Part shown: positions 53,023 to 61,345 of the stretch, piece by piece
Layout of the letters: every line of letters begins with the position of its first letter
How positions within the stretch are numbered: position 1 is the first letter of the stretch
From: Shimazuella soli
Lineage (GTDB): Bacteria; Bacillota; Bacilli; Thermoactinomycetales; Thermoactinomycetaceae
NCBI RefSeq assembly: GCF_022511585.1
Contig: NZ_JAKWBN010000005.1
Coordinates: forward strand, 124,001-188,000
DNA length: 64,000 bases
Reading direction: 5' to 3'
Position numbers and translations under genes: made by a program
Notes under the pieces: generated by a model
The model's input: the letters and a program-made list of their open reading frames with translations, nothing else
What the model was told of the DNA's origin: nothing
The model's database searches: none

Positions 53023-53913
53023 ACGTTGCATACAAAAAAAGTCGCTAAAAAGCAAGAAGATGTGGGCAGATTACTTATTTCCTGTGCCGACCAAACAGGG
53101 ATAGTTGCCGCAGTTTCACAATTTTTGTTTCAACAAGGAGCAAATATTATCCACTCCGATCAGCATGCGACAGAGCAGGAAAATGGTATCTTTTTTATGC
53201 GCATTGCTTTTCAGTTAGATGAATTAGAAGAGAAGGCAGCTTATTTACAGGAACAATTTCAGCCAATCGCAGATCGATTTGCCATGGAATGGAAGATTTC
53301 TCTGGCTTCTCATAAGAAGAAAATCGCATTATTCGTCTCGAAGTATGACCATTGTCTTCAGGAGTTATTGTGGAGATGGCGGATGGGAGAGTTAGACGCC
53401 GATATAAAAGTAGTGATCAGCAATCATCCTGATTGTAAACCATTGGTGGAACCATATGGACTTCCTTATTATCATATCCCAGTGACGCGGGAGATTCGTG
53501 AAGGCGCAGCGCTTGAACAATTGGAAATTTTACATAGAGAAGAAGTGGACACGGTCATTTTAGCGCGATATATGCAGATTATCCCGAAAAGCATGATCGA
53601 TGTGTATTCGAATCAAATCATTAACATTCATCACTCTTTCTTACCAGCATTTGTTGGCGCAAATCCATATGAGCGAGCGTTCGACCGCGGGGTCAAACTC
53701 ATTGGGGCTACTGCACACTATGTTACAGAAGAGTTAGATGAAGGGCCGATCATCGAGCAGGATGTCCAGCGTGTCAGCCATCGCCAAAGACCAGAGGACT
53801 TAATTCGCATTGGAAGTGAAGTAGAGAGAATTGTATTAGCTCGTGCTGTTTCTTGGCATGTGAACGATCAAGTGTTGGTGCATGGGAACAAGACGATTGT
53901 ATTTCCTGGATAA
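53023..53913 (+). CDS. purU: Formyltetrahydrofolate deformylase
   Basis: 296 residues from TTG 53023. N-terminal ACT domain (GRLLISCADQTGIVAAVSQFLFQQGANIIHSDQHAT). Formyltransferase fold with IINIHHSFLPAFVGANPYERAFDRGVKLIGATAHYV and a DEGPIIEQDV tail; catalytic Asn/His/Asp equivalents are present. It releases formate from 10-formyl-THF, supplying formate for PurT and balancing folates. Single gene. Confidence 0.92.
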   Translation, partial: TLHTKKVAKKQEDVGRLLISCADQTGIVAAVSQFLFQQGANIIHSDQHATEQENGIFFMRIAFQLDELEEKAAYLQEQFQPIADRFAMEWKISLASHKKKIALFVSKYDHCLQELLWRWRMGELDADIKVVISNHPDCKPLVEPYGLPYYHIPVTREIREGAALEQLEILHREEVDTVILARYMQIIPKSMIDVYSNQIINIHHSFLPAFVGANPYERAFDRGVKLIGATAHYVTEELDEGPIIEQDVQRVSHRQRPEDLIRIGSEVERIVLARAVSWHVNDQVLVHGNKTIVFPG

Positions 53914-53948
53914 AAAATTGATGTTGTGTTTTTGAAAACTTTTATTAT

Positions 53949-53966
53949 AATAGTTTTATGACTATT
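53949..53966 (+). promoter_or_regulatory. Operator overlapping the arsR-family start codon
   Basis: AATAGT-tttatg-ACTATT. The -10 TATAAT lies just before it. The same AATAGTT element recurs before the next gene. Confidence 0.6.
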
Positions 53967-54248
53967 GAACTAATAAATGAAGATGAGATGAGAGTAAAGA
54001 TATTCAAAGCTTTGGCAGATCCGACTCGCTTAGAAATCATCCGCATGCTGTATCAAAATAACAAAGAGATGACATTTGGAGGGGTAGGTGACAAATGCCA
54101 AACATCTAAGGCGAATATTTCTTATCATTTTCGTGCGCTTCGCGAGGCACATTTGATCAAGGTGCGCAAGGAAGCCCAATCGAAATTAGTTTCGCTTAAT
54201 TTTCCGATATTTGAGCAGTATTTGCCTTCTTTCCTGGATACTTTGTAA
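53958..54248 (+). CDS. ArsR-family winged-helix repressor
   Basis: 96 residues: FKALADPTRLEIIRMLYQN, then CQTSKANISYHFRALREAHLIKVRKEAQSKLVSLN. No metal-binding CxC motif in the recognition helix, so it may sense something other than metal. It lies upstream of the oxidoreductase gene, with AATAGTT palindromes before both; auto- and target repression are inferred. Confidence 0.85.
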   Translation: MTIELINEDEMRVKIFKALADPTRLEIIRMLYQNNKEMTFGGVGDKCQTSKANISYHFRALREAHLIKVRKEAQSKLVSLNFPIFEQYLPSFLDTL

Positions 54249-54277
54249 TTCAGGATTATCTTTTTATTCCATAGTTC

Positions 54278-54295
54278 AATAGTTATTTAACTATT
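54278..54295 (+). promoter_or_regulatory. Operator before the oxidoreductase gene
   Basis: Perfect palindrome AATAGTTA-TT-TAACTATT, 18 bases before ATG 54314, sharing AATAGT with the site at the ArsR start. Confidence 0.7.
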
Positions 54296-54313
54296 ATATC
54301 AAGAGGTGTCCTT

Positions 54314-55303
54314 ATGAGCGTTATTGGAAAAGAAATTTATTTAGTAAAACGTCCTAAGAACGGTATACAAGAGAGTGATTTTACCATTGAAACTGTCCCT
54401 GTGCGGCCGATAAAAACCGGGGAAGTACTAGTAAAAAACAAGTACTTATCACTTGATGCAGGAATGCGGATGCGGATGGAAGATTTGAAAGCGCCAATTC
54501 CGCTTTACCAACTAGGGGAATCGATGTATGGGGATGCAATTGGTGAAGTGGTAGAATCCAAATATGATAGTTTGCAGGCTGGTGATATTGTTCGCCACTC
54601 TTTTGGATGGCGAGAATTTGCTATCGGAAATGGGCAAGATTTTCGTAAAATAGACCCACATCTTTTTCCCTCTTTATCTGCCCATTTAAGCCTCGGTCTG
54701 ACATCCTATGTTGGCTTGCTTGATATTGGGAAACTGAAGAAAGGTGATACGGTATTTGTTTCTAATGCTGCTGGCTCTGTTGGCAGCATTGCTGGTCAGA
54801 TTGCCCGTTTAAAAGGAGCAAAAAGAGTAATAGGTTCCGCTGGATCAAAGGAAAAGGTAGATTATTTAAAGCATACATTAGGCTTTGATGCTGCCTTTAA
54901 TTATCGTGATGGTTCTATAGCAGAACAACTGCGGCAATCAGCACCAGAAGGAATTGACCTTTACTTTGATAATGTCGGTGGAGAGCAGTTAGAAGCAGCT
55001 ATCGAAGCAATGAATCCTTTTGGGAGAGTTATTTTATGTGGAAGTGTACTTACTCCATCTGGTTCCATGGGGAGTGTTTCGAATTTAGTATTAGCAATCG
55101 GCAAAAGAATTCAATTGCAAGGATTTGTTGTGACAGATCACCTTCATCGTGCAGCTGATTTTAATGCTGAATTTAGTACTTGGCTAAAAGAAGGATCTAT
55201 TACGTATACAGAAGCGAGTATAGAGGGAATGGAAAATGCTCCAAGGGCTTTTGTGGATTTGTTGAAAGGAAAGTATTTAGGGAAAGTAGTGGTAGAGTTA
55301 TAG
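54314..55303 (+). CDS. MDR-superfamily NADP-dependent oxidoreductase (YfmJ-like)
   Basis: 329 residues. No catalytic-zinc ligands; NADP motif VSNAAGSVGSIAGQIARLKGAKRVIGSAGS, and the family start IYLVKRPKNGIQESDFTIE. It belongs with 2-alkenal/curcumin-reductase-like enzymes that reduce unsaturated carbonyls. Regulated by the ArsR-family gene immediately upstream. Confidence 0.88.
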   Translation: MSVIGKEIYLVKRPKNGIQESDFTIETVPVRPIKTGEVLVKNKYLSLDAGMRMRMEDLKAPIPLYQLGESMYGDAIGEVVESKYDSLQAGDIVRHSFGWREFAIGNGQDFRKIDPHLFPSLSAHLSLGLTSYVGLLDIGKLKKGDTVFVSNAAGSVGSIAGQIARLKGAKRVIGSAGSKEKVDYLKHTLGFDAAFNYRDGSIAEQLRQSAPEGIDLYFDNVGGEQLEAAIEAMNPFGRVILCGSVLTPSGSMGSVSNLVLAIGKRIQLQGFVVTDHLHRAADFNAEFSTWLKEGSITYTEASIEGMENAPRAFVDLLKGKYLGKVVVEL

Positions 55304-55392
55304 ATTTAATTTTCACGATTGAAAATAAGAAATATACCATATAAAATTTATACTAAGGACAATGTCGTCCCTCCCTTCACCGAGGAGATGTT

Positions 55393-55560
55393 TTGCGTAA
55401 GAATGTCAGGCGCTGTAACTATCGGCTGCGGGTAATGAAGCGTATCGCAGGGAAGCATCCTCAAACACTTGCGATCTATGTCCGTGATCAGTGTGGGACG
55501 CAGATTCACACTGTTCCTGGAAGGTACACGCTCTACCTGTCGGCCGATCGCTCTTTATTC
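55393..55560 (+). pseudogene. GC-rich gene fragment
   Basis: TTG after GAGGAG opens a basic peptide (RKNVRRCNYRLRVMKRIAGK, then TLAIYVRDQCGTQIHTV and RYTLYLSADRSLF) whose composition matches the GC-rich units. The frame runs without a stop through a terminator into the tetR promoter, so the original 3' end is probably lost. The codon composition changes at about 55560. Confidence 0.4.
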
Positions 55561-55581
55561 ATAAAATTTATGTTCTGCAAA

Positions 55582-55613
55582 AGACGTCTCAACTTAGGTT
55601 GGGCGTTTTTTTA
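55582..55613 (+). terminator. Terminator upstream of tetR
   Basis: ACGTCTCAAC-ttag-GTTGGGCGT (with GU pairs), then TTTTTTT. Confidence 0.8.
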
Positions 55614-55620
55614 CTGCTGT

Positions 55621-55670
55621 TTGTCCATATGGTCAACAGGTGTTATAGTAAGGAGAACGACCATTTGGTC
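55621..55670 (+). promoter_or_regulatory. tetR promoter with two operators
   Basis: TTGTCC (55621-55626), 17-base spacer, TATAGT (55644-55649). CCATATGGTC sits inside the spacer and GACCATTTGGTC (55659-55670) lies just downstream of the -10; both share the GACCAT/ATGGTC core, a good candidate for TetR autorepression. Confidence 0.75.
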
Positions 55671-55685
55671 AAATGAGGTGAGACG

Positions 55686-56324
55686 TTGCAAAATCTGTAT
55701 AAACAAGTCCCAATCGATAAGCGGAATAAGATATTTGAAGCTACGATGAAAGAATTTACAAAGCATACGTATGACAAAGCTTCCACCAATCAAATTATTC
55801 AAGACGCTGGAATATCAAAGGGATTGTTGTTTCATTATTTTAAGAGCAAAAAAGATCTCTATCTAGCTACTTATGATCAGTGCACTGATATATTTTGGGA
55901 GCTGTATCAACCCAGATTGACTAATTTGCCGACGGATTTTTTTGATCGGTTGATATTTTTATCGAAAACAAAGCTGCAAATCTGCGAAGAAGAACCATTG
56001 GTATATGGTTTTATTCTCACTGCATATGAAGATATACAGCATCGATTTCCAGAAGCATTTGCAGCTAGGATGGCAGAAGCTGCAAAATTACGTACACCTA
56101 TGTTAATGGATGGAATCGATTGGTCTGTTTTTCGGACCGATATCGATCGAGATAAAGCATTGCATTACATCTATCTCAGCTTGGAATCCATGGCACAGCA
56201 AATGGTAAAAGAAGCATTACGGCAACCCGATAAGGGGTTAAAAAATTGGAAAGAAAAGATGAAGGAGACGGAGCTTTTGGTAGAACTTTTTCGTAATGGC
56301 ATTTATCGAAAGGAAGATAAGTGA
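55686..56324 (+). CDS. TetR-family regulator
   Basis: 212 residues, TTG start after GAGGTGAG. HTH: KIFEATMKEFTKHTYDKASTNQIIQDAGISKGLLFHYFKSKKDLY. The C-terminal ligand domain is variable. Its stop overlaps the ATG of the ABC ATPase (ATGATG), so it controls this transporter operon, as is common for TetR-ABC exporters. Two GACCAT operators flank its promoter. Confidence 0.88.
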   Translation: MQNLYKQVPIDKRNKIFEATMKEFTKHTYDKASTNQIIQDAGISKGLLFHYFKSKKDLYLATYDQCTDIFWELYQPRLTNLPTDFFDRLIFLSKTKLQICEEEPLVYGFILTAYEDIQHRFPEAFAARMAEAAKLRTPMLMDGIDWSVFRTDIDRDKALHYIYLSLESMAQQMVKEALRQPDKGLKNWKEKMKETELLVELFRNGIYRKEDK

Positions 56325-56699
56325 TGATTCAGCTAGAAGGTTTAACCAAACGTTTTTCCAATGGGAAAGGAATCTTTGACATCGAGTTTGAGGTTCACGA
56401 AGGGGAAGTTTTTGTATTTCTAGGTCCTAATGGTGCGGGAAAGACGACTACCATCCGCCATTTGATGGGTTTTTTTCATCCGACAAAAGGAACAGCGAGA
56501 ATAGATGGACTGGATTGTTGGAAAGATGCAGCTCAGATTCAAGTAACAGTCGGATATCTCCCTGGGGAAATCTCTTTGATGGAAAATATGAATGGCTCAG
56601 AGCTGATAGAGTTAATCTACGAAATGAGGGGGTTGAAGGAGAAGAAACGGAAAGAGGAATTGATCGAGCGATTTCAATTCGACCCTAGTTTACAGTGCT
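56321..56699 (+). pseudogene. Truncated ABC transporter ATP-binding protein
   Basis: About 126 residues: Walker A GPNGAGKTTT, Q-loop region present up to LPGEISLMENM, then KKRKEELIERFQFDPSL and loss. Signature LSGGQ, Walker B and H-loop are missing, so it cannot hydrolyse ATP. The deletion joins it directly to the tail of the permease gene. Confidence 0.85.
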
Positions 56700-56978
56700 T
56701 ATAGTTTTTTCTTTTCTTGTCTATTTAATGATGAACGAAGAGCAGTATCCGTATCAGCAGGCATTACGATTTTGTTTCTCATTCTTGACGTGGTGGGGAA
56801 AGTGAGTGAGAAATTGGATTGGCTGTGTAACTTCACGATTTTCCATGCTTTTGATCCTGGGAAGATAGCGGACGGTTCGGTGAATGTTGCCCCTCTGTCC
56901 TTTGGCTTGGCTGTTTCCGCTATTATTTTGTTTGGTTTAGCAACCATTATTTTCAAGCGAAAAGATCTACCGATTTAA
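56700..56978 (+). pseudogene. C-terminal fragment of the ABC-2 type permease
   Basis: In another frame than the ATPase: SCLFNDERRAVSVSAGITIL, then FLILDVVGKVSEKLDWLCNF and a final helix FGLAVSAIILFGLATIIFKRKDLPI. Typical end of an ABC-2 exporter permease. One deletion at about 56699 removed the ATPase end and most of the permease. Confidence 0.8.
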
Positions 56979-57083
56979 AAATCTAAAAAGGGGTTATGGG
57001 TGGTCATGATCTTTCTACAGTTCCAAATCAAATAGATAAAATAATGTGGATTGCACTCGGGAGGTAATTGAACATCATGAACA

Positions 57084-57112
57084 TTTACTCATTTGGAAAC
57101 TTACTTTATAAT
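57084..57112 (+). promoter_or_regulatory. Promoter of the GC-rich unit at 57155
   Basis: TTTACT (57084-57089), 17-base spacer, TATAAT (57107-57112). The promoter itself is AT-rich and host-like. Confidence 0.65.
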
Positions 57113-57154
57113 TAAAGTGGCAAACTAAGTGTCACGTCAACAGGGAGTTTTCGA

Positions 57155-57610
57155 ATGACCATGCCCACTGCACTCAGCATCATTGTCGTCGAGCAGAAGC
57201 CGGATGGATCGCTTCTGCTCAGCTTCGACGCTTCCGACGAACTCAAGGAAGTGCTCGACGCACTCACCTCACCGGAGACTTCCTCCGAGAACTGGATCCA
57301 CGACGCCAAGTACGTGATCGACAGGATCCTGGAAAGCATCAAGATCCTCATGTGGAAGACGAGCCGCGGGGTCTCCGAAGAGAAGGCCCTCCTGGATGAC
57401 CCTGACTTGCGGGAGGGGGTGAGCTACGTCGCTTTCGCGTACGAGAAGGCGAGCGACAACCTGATGTATTCGACCCTCAACATGATGGATCCTCTGGTCG
57501 AGGCCGGTCTGAGTGAGACTCCGCTGTTCGCGGCCCTTCAGAAGCTGCACCCTGGGTACGTGAAGGCGGGCGAGAGGCGCTTGAAGTCCGTGTCGCAGCC
57601 TGAGGCGTGA
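57155..57610 (+). CDS. GC-rich single-gene unit: 151-residue unknown protein
   Basis: GGGAG 7 bases before ATG. Cytoplasmic: TALSIIVVEQKPDGSLLLSF (beta), ASDELKEVLDALTSPETSSE, then three amphipathic helices (HDAKYVIDRILESIKILMWK, SYVAFAYEKASDNLMYSTL, LFAALQKLHPGYVKAGERRL). G+C is 34/60 in 57241-57300. Followed by a branched GC-rich hairpin. No family recognised. It sits between the broken ABC operon and the FAD-oxidase operon. Confidence 0.62.
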   Translation: MTMPTALSIIVVEQKPDGSLLLSFDASDELKEVLDALTSPETSSENWIHDAKYVIDRILESIKILMWKTSRGVSEEKALLDDPDLREGVSYVAFAYEKASDNLMYSTLNMMDPLVEAGLSETPLFAALQKLHPGYVKAGERRLKSVSQPEA

Positions 57611-57616
57611 CGCAAT

Positions 57617-57657
57617 CCCGTGGGTTGAATGGATCGAAGATCCACTCACTTCACGGG
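57617..57657 (+). terminator. Branched GC-rich hairpin after the unit at 57155-57610
   Basis: CCCGTG (57617-57622) pairs with CACGGG (57652-57657), enclosing GGATC-gaa-GATCC; then GCGCGACGATTTTT. Confidence 0.7.
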
Positions 57658-57689
57658 GCGCGACGATTTTTGATTTTGTTTAAATATAC

Positions 57690-57737
57690 AAAATAAGAAT
57701 ACCCGCCTTAAAAGAGGTGAGTATTCTTATTTTTTTG
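57690..57737. terminator. Strong terminator
   Basis: AATAAGAATAC...GCCT pairs with AGGT...GTATTCTTATT, followed by TTTTTTT. Confidence 0.88.
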
Positions 57738-57746
57738 TATATACTA

Positions 57747-57781
57747 TTGACAATTTGCTTCAAAAGTGTAAAATTACACTT
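57747..57781 (+). promoter_or_regulatory. Promoter with palindromic operator before the FAD oxidase gene
   Basis: TTGACA (57747-57752), 16-base spacer, TAAAAT (57769-57774). The palindrome AAGTGTAA-AA-TTACACTT (57764-57781) covers the -10 box; a further AAGTGTA half-site follows. The regulator is unknown. Confidence 0.7.
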
Positions 57782-57845
57782 ATTAAGTGTATTTATACTA
57801 ATTAGACTTAATGAAAAAATAAAAATCTATTTCACAGGAGGGAGT

Positions 57846-59315
57846 ATGGATCAGAAATTACGTTTACTCTGGAAAAAAGAGACTATCGCTTTTGTTTTGC
57901 TTTTCACATTGTGCCTATGGAATTATAAATATACAGATGCGTTAGATCAAGATCCGTATTTGATAACCGATTATAGTCGGCTTCATCCCGTTAAAGTAGA
58001 AAAAGTGGTAGCTGGAAAAGAAAAAGAACAGTTGATCCAATTAATAAAAGAAGCGAAGAGAAAACATCTGACAATTTCGATCGCAGGTCAACGACATAGC
58101 CAAGGTGGGCATACGTACTATAAAGATGGGATTGTCATTGATATGACTTCCTACAATAAAATTCTTGCTTTTGACCCAGCAAAGAAGAAAATCACGGTAC
58201 AAGCCGGGGCAACTTGGAAGGAAATCCAAGAAAAAATTAATCCTTACCATCTATCAATTAAAACGATGCAATCGCAAAATATTTTTACAGTAGGCGGTTC
58301 GATCAGTATTAATGCGCATGGAAGAGATATTCGCAATGGTTCGATGATAAAAAGTGTGGAATCTTTTCGCTTGTTGACAGCAGAGGGGAAGATTATTCAG
58401 GTCAGCAGGACGGAAAACGCTGATTTGTTCCCGTTAGTCCTTGGGGGATTTGGTTTGTATGGTGTGATTTTAGATGTGACCCTCACCTTGACAGATGACG
58501 AACTTTATCGCATGACGACCGGTTCGGTTTCGGTAGATCATTACACCGATTATTTTCTTCAACAAGTCAAAGGGAATCCTAAGATGCGGATGCATATTGC
58601 GAGAATCTCCATTGCACCAAGTAATTTCCTTCAAGATATGTATGTCTTGAATTATAAACAAGAAAAATCTGTGCCTTTTACAAAATACAATCAGTTGGAA
58701 GAACGAGAAAAATGGATCATTCCTTCTAAAATAGGATTTCAGATAAACCGAAATTTCGATTGGGGAAAAGAAGTGTTTTGGAAGTTACAACGAAAGTTTA
58801 TCTTTTCTCAAAATAATAAACTCATAAGCCGCAATAATGTCATGCGTTCAGAAAGTGAATTTATGGAGTATAAAGGGATAGGAGAAAATGATTTGCTGCA
58901 AGAGTACTTTATCCCTGTTCACCAGTTTGCACCATTTGTTGCGGATATGAGAAAAGTGTTAAAGGGTTCAAATGTAAATCTATTAAATATAACCGTTCGG
59001 TATGTGAATAAAGATCAAGAAGCGACATTATCTTATGCAAATTCGGATATGTTTGCCCTTGTCTGTCTGTTCCATGTTTCTCTTGATGATAAAGGACAAA
59101 AAGCGTTTCGAGGGCATATACAGCAAATCATAGATGTTGCAGAGAAGTATCATGGAACCTACTATCTTCCCTATGCACCTTATCCAACTGTCAAACAGTA
59201 TCAACGAGCCTATCCGAACTATCAGCGATTCTATCAAAAAAAGAATCAATATGACCCTGACCATTTGTTCATGAACTATTTTTATCAACAATATGTAAAG
59301 GAGAGTGGGTCATGA
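57846..59315 (+). CDS. Membrane-anchored FAD-linked oxidase (BBE/GlcD-like)
   Basis: 489 residues from ATG 57846 (AGGAGGGAG upstream). N-terminal membrane anchor (ETIAFVLLFTLCLW). FAD-binding PCMH domain with TISIAGQRHSQGGHTYYKDG, VQAGATWKEIQEKI, TVGGSISINAHGRD and GGFGLYGVILDVTL. C-terminal part ends NQYDPDHLFMNYF. Substrate unknown; members oxidise sugars or sugar lactones. The stop overlaps the next ATG (ATGA). Confidence 0.85.
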   Translation: MDQKLRLLWKKETIAFVLLFTLCLWNYKYTDALDQDPYLITDYSRLHPVKVEKVVAGKEKEQLIQLIKEAKRKHLTISIAGQRHSQGGHTYYKDGIVIDMTSYNKILAFDPAKKKITVQAGATWKEIQEKINPYHLSIKTMQSQNIFTVGGSISINAHGRDIRNGSMIKSVESFRLLTAEGKIIQVSRTENADLFPLVLGGFGLYGVILDVTLTLTDDELYRMTTGSVSVDHYTDYFLQQVKGNPKMRMHIARISIAPSNFLQDMYVLNYKQEKSVPFTKYNQLEEREKWIIPSKIGFQINRNFDWGKEVFWKLQRKFIFSQNNKLISRNNVMRSESEFMEYKGIGENDLLQEYFIPVHQFAPFVADMRKVLKGSNVNLLNITVRYVNKDQEATLSYANSDMFALVCLFHVSLDDKGQKAFRGHIQQIIDVAEKYHGTYYLPYAPYPTVKQYQRAYPNYQRFYQKKNQYDPDHLFMNYFYQQYVKESGS

Positions 59316-59878
59316 AAATAAAATGGCTCATCCGGTCACAAAGTATAGTGACATTAGCATCCGGGATGATCTATCCATATTATCTCTTATTTTTGAAAAA
59401 TTTAGGAAATAGTTATTCCAAATATGGACTAGCTTTTGCAGTTTTTACGCTGAGTTCTGCTATCACTTCCCAAGTTTTAGCATCACGTCTTGACAGCAGG
59501 GCGCATGAAATACTAGTACTCAGCTCCATTGGAATGATGATCGCTATGGTTGCTTTTCCATGGGTACTTCACTTTGCATGGGTAATCGTCCTTCAACTTT
59601 TGATGGGAATATGTAATGCGATGCAGAGAACGAGTGAGCGGGTATTATTAGCAGACCATACAACCAAAGGGGATCGAGGAAAAGATATCGGTAATTATCA
59701 CTTCTGGACATCGATTGCCTCTGGATTTGCAGTTATTGTGGGAGGCTATATGATCGACTGGCTGACCATTGACGTTTTATTTTATATAAGTGCTGTTTTG
59801 TATGGGGTGAGTGCTTGGATGATTGGAAGAAATAGCAAAACAAAAGCAAAAAGTAAGCTTTCGATAGAAAAGGTTTGA
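59312..59878 (+). CDS. Half-size MFS protein (six helices)
   Basis: 188 residues: six membrane helices and a basic tail. N-terminal helix IVTLASGMIYPYYLLFLKNL, then SSAITSQVLASRLDSRAHE (degenerate motif A), HFWTSIASGFAVIVGGYM. MFS transporters usually have twelve helices, so this is either a dimerising half-transporter or a truncated gene. It keeps a clean start, a charged tail and coupling to the FAD oxidase. Confidence 0.75.
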   Translation: MKIKWLIRSQSIVTLASGMIYPYYLLFLKNLGNSYSKYGLAFAVFTLSSAITSQVLASRLDSRAHEILVLSSIGMMIAMVAFPWVLHFAWVIVLQLLMGICNAMQRTSERVLLADHTTKGDRGKDIGNYHFWTSIASGFAVIVGGYMIDWLTIDVLFYISAVLYGVSAWMIGRNSKTKAKSKLSIEKV

Positions 59879-59971
59879 TGAATCCTTAGGTGCTTGCGGA
59901 TAAGTAATGCGTATTTTAAACGATTATGCTATTCTAAAAAATAAGTAGGCTCTGAGCAAGATGGAGACTCC

Positions 59972-60211
59972 GTGGTTGAAGCAAGTGCCAGCGATCAAAT
60001 TCTCCAAGCTGGTATCGATTTGATCAAGGCCAATGCCAGTACGGTCGAAGAAATTGAAACTTACTACTGGAAAAGTAGTGAGGGTGAGGTCTATCTGGTA
60101 ATGAACGCCAAATGCGAGGAGCTGCTAGGCGTCCGCCTCGATGCTTCTCATCCTATCCCTTATGATGCTTATCTGGCATGCATCATGGAGGCTTTCCAAC
60201 AGGGTCGTTAA
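59972..60211 (+). CDS. GC-enriched single-gene unit: 79-residue unknown protein
   Basis: GTG after GGAG (5 bases). Small alpha/beta protein: ASDQILQAGIDLIKANASTVEEIE, YYWKSSEGEVYLVMNAKCEELLG, LDASHPIPYDAYLACIMEAF. G+C is 27/60 in 60001-60060, milder than the other units but above neighbours. Followed by a perfect hairpin with a TTCG-type loop. No family recognised. Confidence 0.6.
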   Translation: MVEASASDQILQAGIDLIKANASTVEEIETYYWKSSEGEVYLVMNAKCEELLGVRLDASHPIPYDAYLACIMEAFQQGR

Positions 60212-60236
60212 AGCTGGGAGTTAAAATCCTAGCGAG

Positions 60237-60260
60237 TCTGAACAGCTTCGGTTGTTCAGA
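60237..60260 (+). terminator. Hairpin after the unit at 59972-60211
   Basis: TCTGAACA-gcttcggt-TGTTCAGA, a perfect 8-bp stem without a T-run. Confidence 0.7.
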
Positions 60261-60286
60261 TGCCCGATAATAAGAAAATTTATATA

Positions 60287-60320
60287 AAGGAGAGTCGTTC
60301 TTTTTAGAATGGCTCTTTTA
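60287..60320 (+). terminator. Terminator-like hairpin
   Basis: AAAGGAGAGTCGTTCT pairs imperfectly with AGAATGGCTCTTTT. Confidence 0.7.
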
Positions 60321-60368
60321 CTGTTTATATAGAAATCAATATTTGGGCTCACATTATCAAAACGATAC

Positions 60369-60409
60369 AAATTAACCAACTGCTTGTGCGTTCATCAGTT
60401 GGTTAATTT
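60369..60409. terminator. Perfect 14-bp hairpin
   Basis: AAATTAACCAACTG and CAGTTGGTTAATTT, loop of 13 bases; symmetric, can end transcripts from either side. The rest of 60410-60498 holds nothing recognised. Confidence 0.65.
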
Positions 60410-60498
60410 GTTCTATTCATTATGAATCCCTAATTTTTACTCAATTGAAATTCAACTCATAAACAGCATAGCATTTTCCTGTAAACTCATCTGATAGT

Positions 60499-60712
60499 TA
60501 TTCTATTTTTTAGAAGCGATTTATGTCAGCTAAGTCACCTACAGGACCAATAACAGAAGCATATCGCATGGTTTTCCTCTGATTTGGTTCATAAGGTGGC
60601 CATGGGATAGAAACACCAGGATTGCCAGTTCGTATAAACCCTATCCAAGCGCTACTAATAGCAGTTGATAAATCAGCAACAACCTCTGAATCAGCCCCTG
60701 CAACATTACCTT
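60499..60712 (-). pseudogene. C-terminal relic of a type-B carboxylesterase (PnbA-like)
   Basis: Minus-strand frame ending in TAA at 60499 reads DLSTAISSAWIGFIRTGNPG, VSIPWPPYEP and a TMRYASVIGPV stretch. AWxxFxRTGNP...WPPYxP is the family's C-terminal signature. The catalytic Ser, Glu and His parts are gone. Confidence 0.75.
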
Positions 60713-60761
60713 AAAACTTATTTGTTTCTTTGATTTTTTGCATTTGTCGAAAGTATGGAGC

Positions 60762-61217
60762 TTATGCTTTCGGTGTTCTCCATATCAAGATGACCACCAA
60801 GAGTCCTGCTATGCACGGTAGCAACCCAATTAAACCTAATAACGGCGGCAGGCCAGTGTCTCCAGAAGTGTCTTTTACAAGCAGATTGAACAGAGCAATG
60901 ATCGTGCCGAGTATGAACATCCCGGTTGCCGCCCATCGGGTCCATGGTTTGTCTTTTTTGGCGCCCCAAATCACGTTAAGCCAACTGATGATGCCCATCA
61001 CTCCGATGATGGACAAATAGATAAGGTAAAGCATAACTGCTGAGTCGATTCGCGATTGACTGTACGAAGGGTAGCTGGTCTTGATGTGGTTTGCCAGTAC
61101 GTTGATAGTAGCATGGTCAACATACAAGATGATCATCGTGATGACGGTAAGCACAAGACCAGCGTACATTGCAAAAATAGCCGATTTCTTTGATTGAGTG
61201 TTTGTAATCCATTCCAT
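60762..61217 (-). CDS. Four-helix membrane protein controlled by TetR
   Basis: 151 residues from ATG 61217 (GGGGTG upstream). Helices: SAIFAMYAGLVLTVITMIIL, SAVMLYLIYLSIIGVMGIIS, WAATGMFILGTIIALFNLLV, LLGLIGLLPCIAGLLVVILI. No family named. A palindrome at 61287-61314, nearly identical to the one before tetR at 61924, covers its promoter region, so it is the direct target of that repressor. Confidence 0.7.
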   Translation of the reverse strand: MEWITNTQSKKSAIFAMYAGLVLTVITMIILYVDHATINVLANHIKTSYPSYSQSRIDSAVMLYLIYLSIIGVMGIISWLNVIWGAKKDKPWTRWAATGMFILGTIIALFNLLVKDTSGDTGLPPLLGLIGLLPCIAGLLVVILIWRTPKA

Positions 61218-61286
61218 AATATTCACCCCATTCAATTTTTTGCAAACTGTGAAACAACCAATTTACTGACAAGTCAAGATGCGATT

Positions 61287-61314
61287 GTGAATGAATATTA
61301 TTTAATTCATTCAT
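61287..61314 (-). promoter_or_regulatory. TetR operator, copy 1
   Basis: Arms GTGAATGAAT and ATTCATTCAT around 8 bases. Identical over 27 of 28 bases to 61938-61965. Upstream of the four-helix membrane-protein gene. Confidence 0.85.
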
Positions 61315-61345
61315 TTATAGCTAAAAAAACAAGGATGACCATATC

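Noticed and set aside
55393-55749. 118-residue protein from 55393
   Set aside because: The frame crosses a terminator and the tetR promoter; only the GC-rich first part looks like gene sequence.
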